Shown piece by piece: positions 6,392 through 6,443 of a stretch of DNA of 6,443 nt. The position numbers were made by a program, and so were the translations under genes. Origin of the DNA: Candidatus Krumholzibacteriia bacterium (GTDB taxonomy: Bacteria > Krumholzibacteriota > Krumholzibacteria > WVZY01 > JAKEHA01); contig JAOTVO010000154.1 in NCBI GenBank assembly GCA_029863355.1, positions 1 to 6,443 of the forward strand, in the 5' to 3' direction. The notes beneath the pieces are model-generated. The model did no database searches and was not told where the DNA came from. It saw nothing but the letters and a program-made list of their open reading frames with translations. Within the stretch, counting starts at the first letter, position 1; each line of letters opens with the position of its first letter.

Positions 6392-6443
6392 TCAGTAGGC
6401 GTACTTGAGCGCGTGTCTGCGGTTGACCGCCAGGACCACCGTC
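6392..6443 (-). CDS. C-terminal end of a probable convergent gene, product unknown
   Basis: Read on the minus strand, the last bases of the window encode TVVLAVNRRHALKYAY followed by TGA (stop at 6394-6392). Fifteen of the 16 sense codons end in G or C, the pattern of the real genes here, and the frame runs off the window edge. If genuine, it converges on the cysteine-rich gene with a gap of about 73 bases (6319-6391) in which I see no clear terminator. Sixteen residues are too few to assign a family. A competing plus-strand frame from ATG 6377 is less coding-like. Confidence 0.45.
   Translation of the reverse strand, partial: TVVLAVNRRHALKYAY

Noticed and set aside
6377..6443. A new plus-strand gene starting at ATG 6377
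   Set aside because: There is no ribosome binding site, and only about 14 of 22 codons end in G or C; the opposite-strand frame fits coding bias better.

Overview
The window is a compact, plus-strand fatty-acid and phospholipid synthesis operon from a G+C-rich bacterium. Nearly every third codon position is G or C. The order is plsX (5' end cut off by the window edge), fabH, fabD, fabG, acpP, fabF, then rnc. A small cysteine-rich gene of unknown function follows, and the window ends in the last codons of a probable convergent minus-strand gene. The plsX-fabH-fabD-fabG-acpP-fabF core is widespread in Gram-negative bacteria. The attached rnc, without neighbouring era, lepB, smc or ftsY, would suit a deltaproteobacterial-type lineage or another G+C-rich phylum such as Gemmatimonadota or Eisenbacteria. 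That placement is inference from gene order and base composition only.

Layout: plsX (to 625) overlaps fabH (606-1628) by 20 bases. fabH overlaps fabD (1625-2539) by 4 bases. A 113-base gap (2540-2652) then holds the best promoter candidate in the window, an extended -10 element with a 17-base spacer, plus a dyad-symmetric element at the predicted transcript start. fabG (2653-3399), acpP (3420-3662, start TTG), fabF (3702-4955) and rnc (4975-5748) follow with gaps of 19 to 39 bases. The acpP-fabF gap carries a perfect 8-base-pair hairpin with a GCAA loop that includes the end of the acpP stop codon. A strongly G+C-rich compound hairpin begins directly after the rnc stop and may mark the operon's end. 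The cysteine-rich gene (5827-6318) has only a weak ribosome binding site.

How the genes work together: FabD loads malonyl groups onto ACP (AcpP). FabH condenses malonyl-ACP with an acyl-CoA primer, FabG reduces the 3-keto product, and FabF elongates. PlsX moves finished acyl chains from ACP to phosphate to feed phospholipid synthesis. The dehydratase (FabZ/FabA), enoyl reductase and acetyl-CoA carboxylase are not in the window and must be encoded elsewhere. RNase III (rnc) is a double-stranded-RNA endonuclease with no direct role in lipid synthesis. All catalytic residues I could place are intact.

The core operon is ordinary. The parts worth a second look are the cysteine-rich orphan, the RNA hairpins around acpP and rnc, and the internal promoter region before fabG. 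I see no mobile element, CRISPR array, tRNA or rRNA, and no sign of an undescribed multi-gene system.
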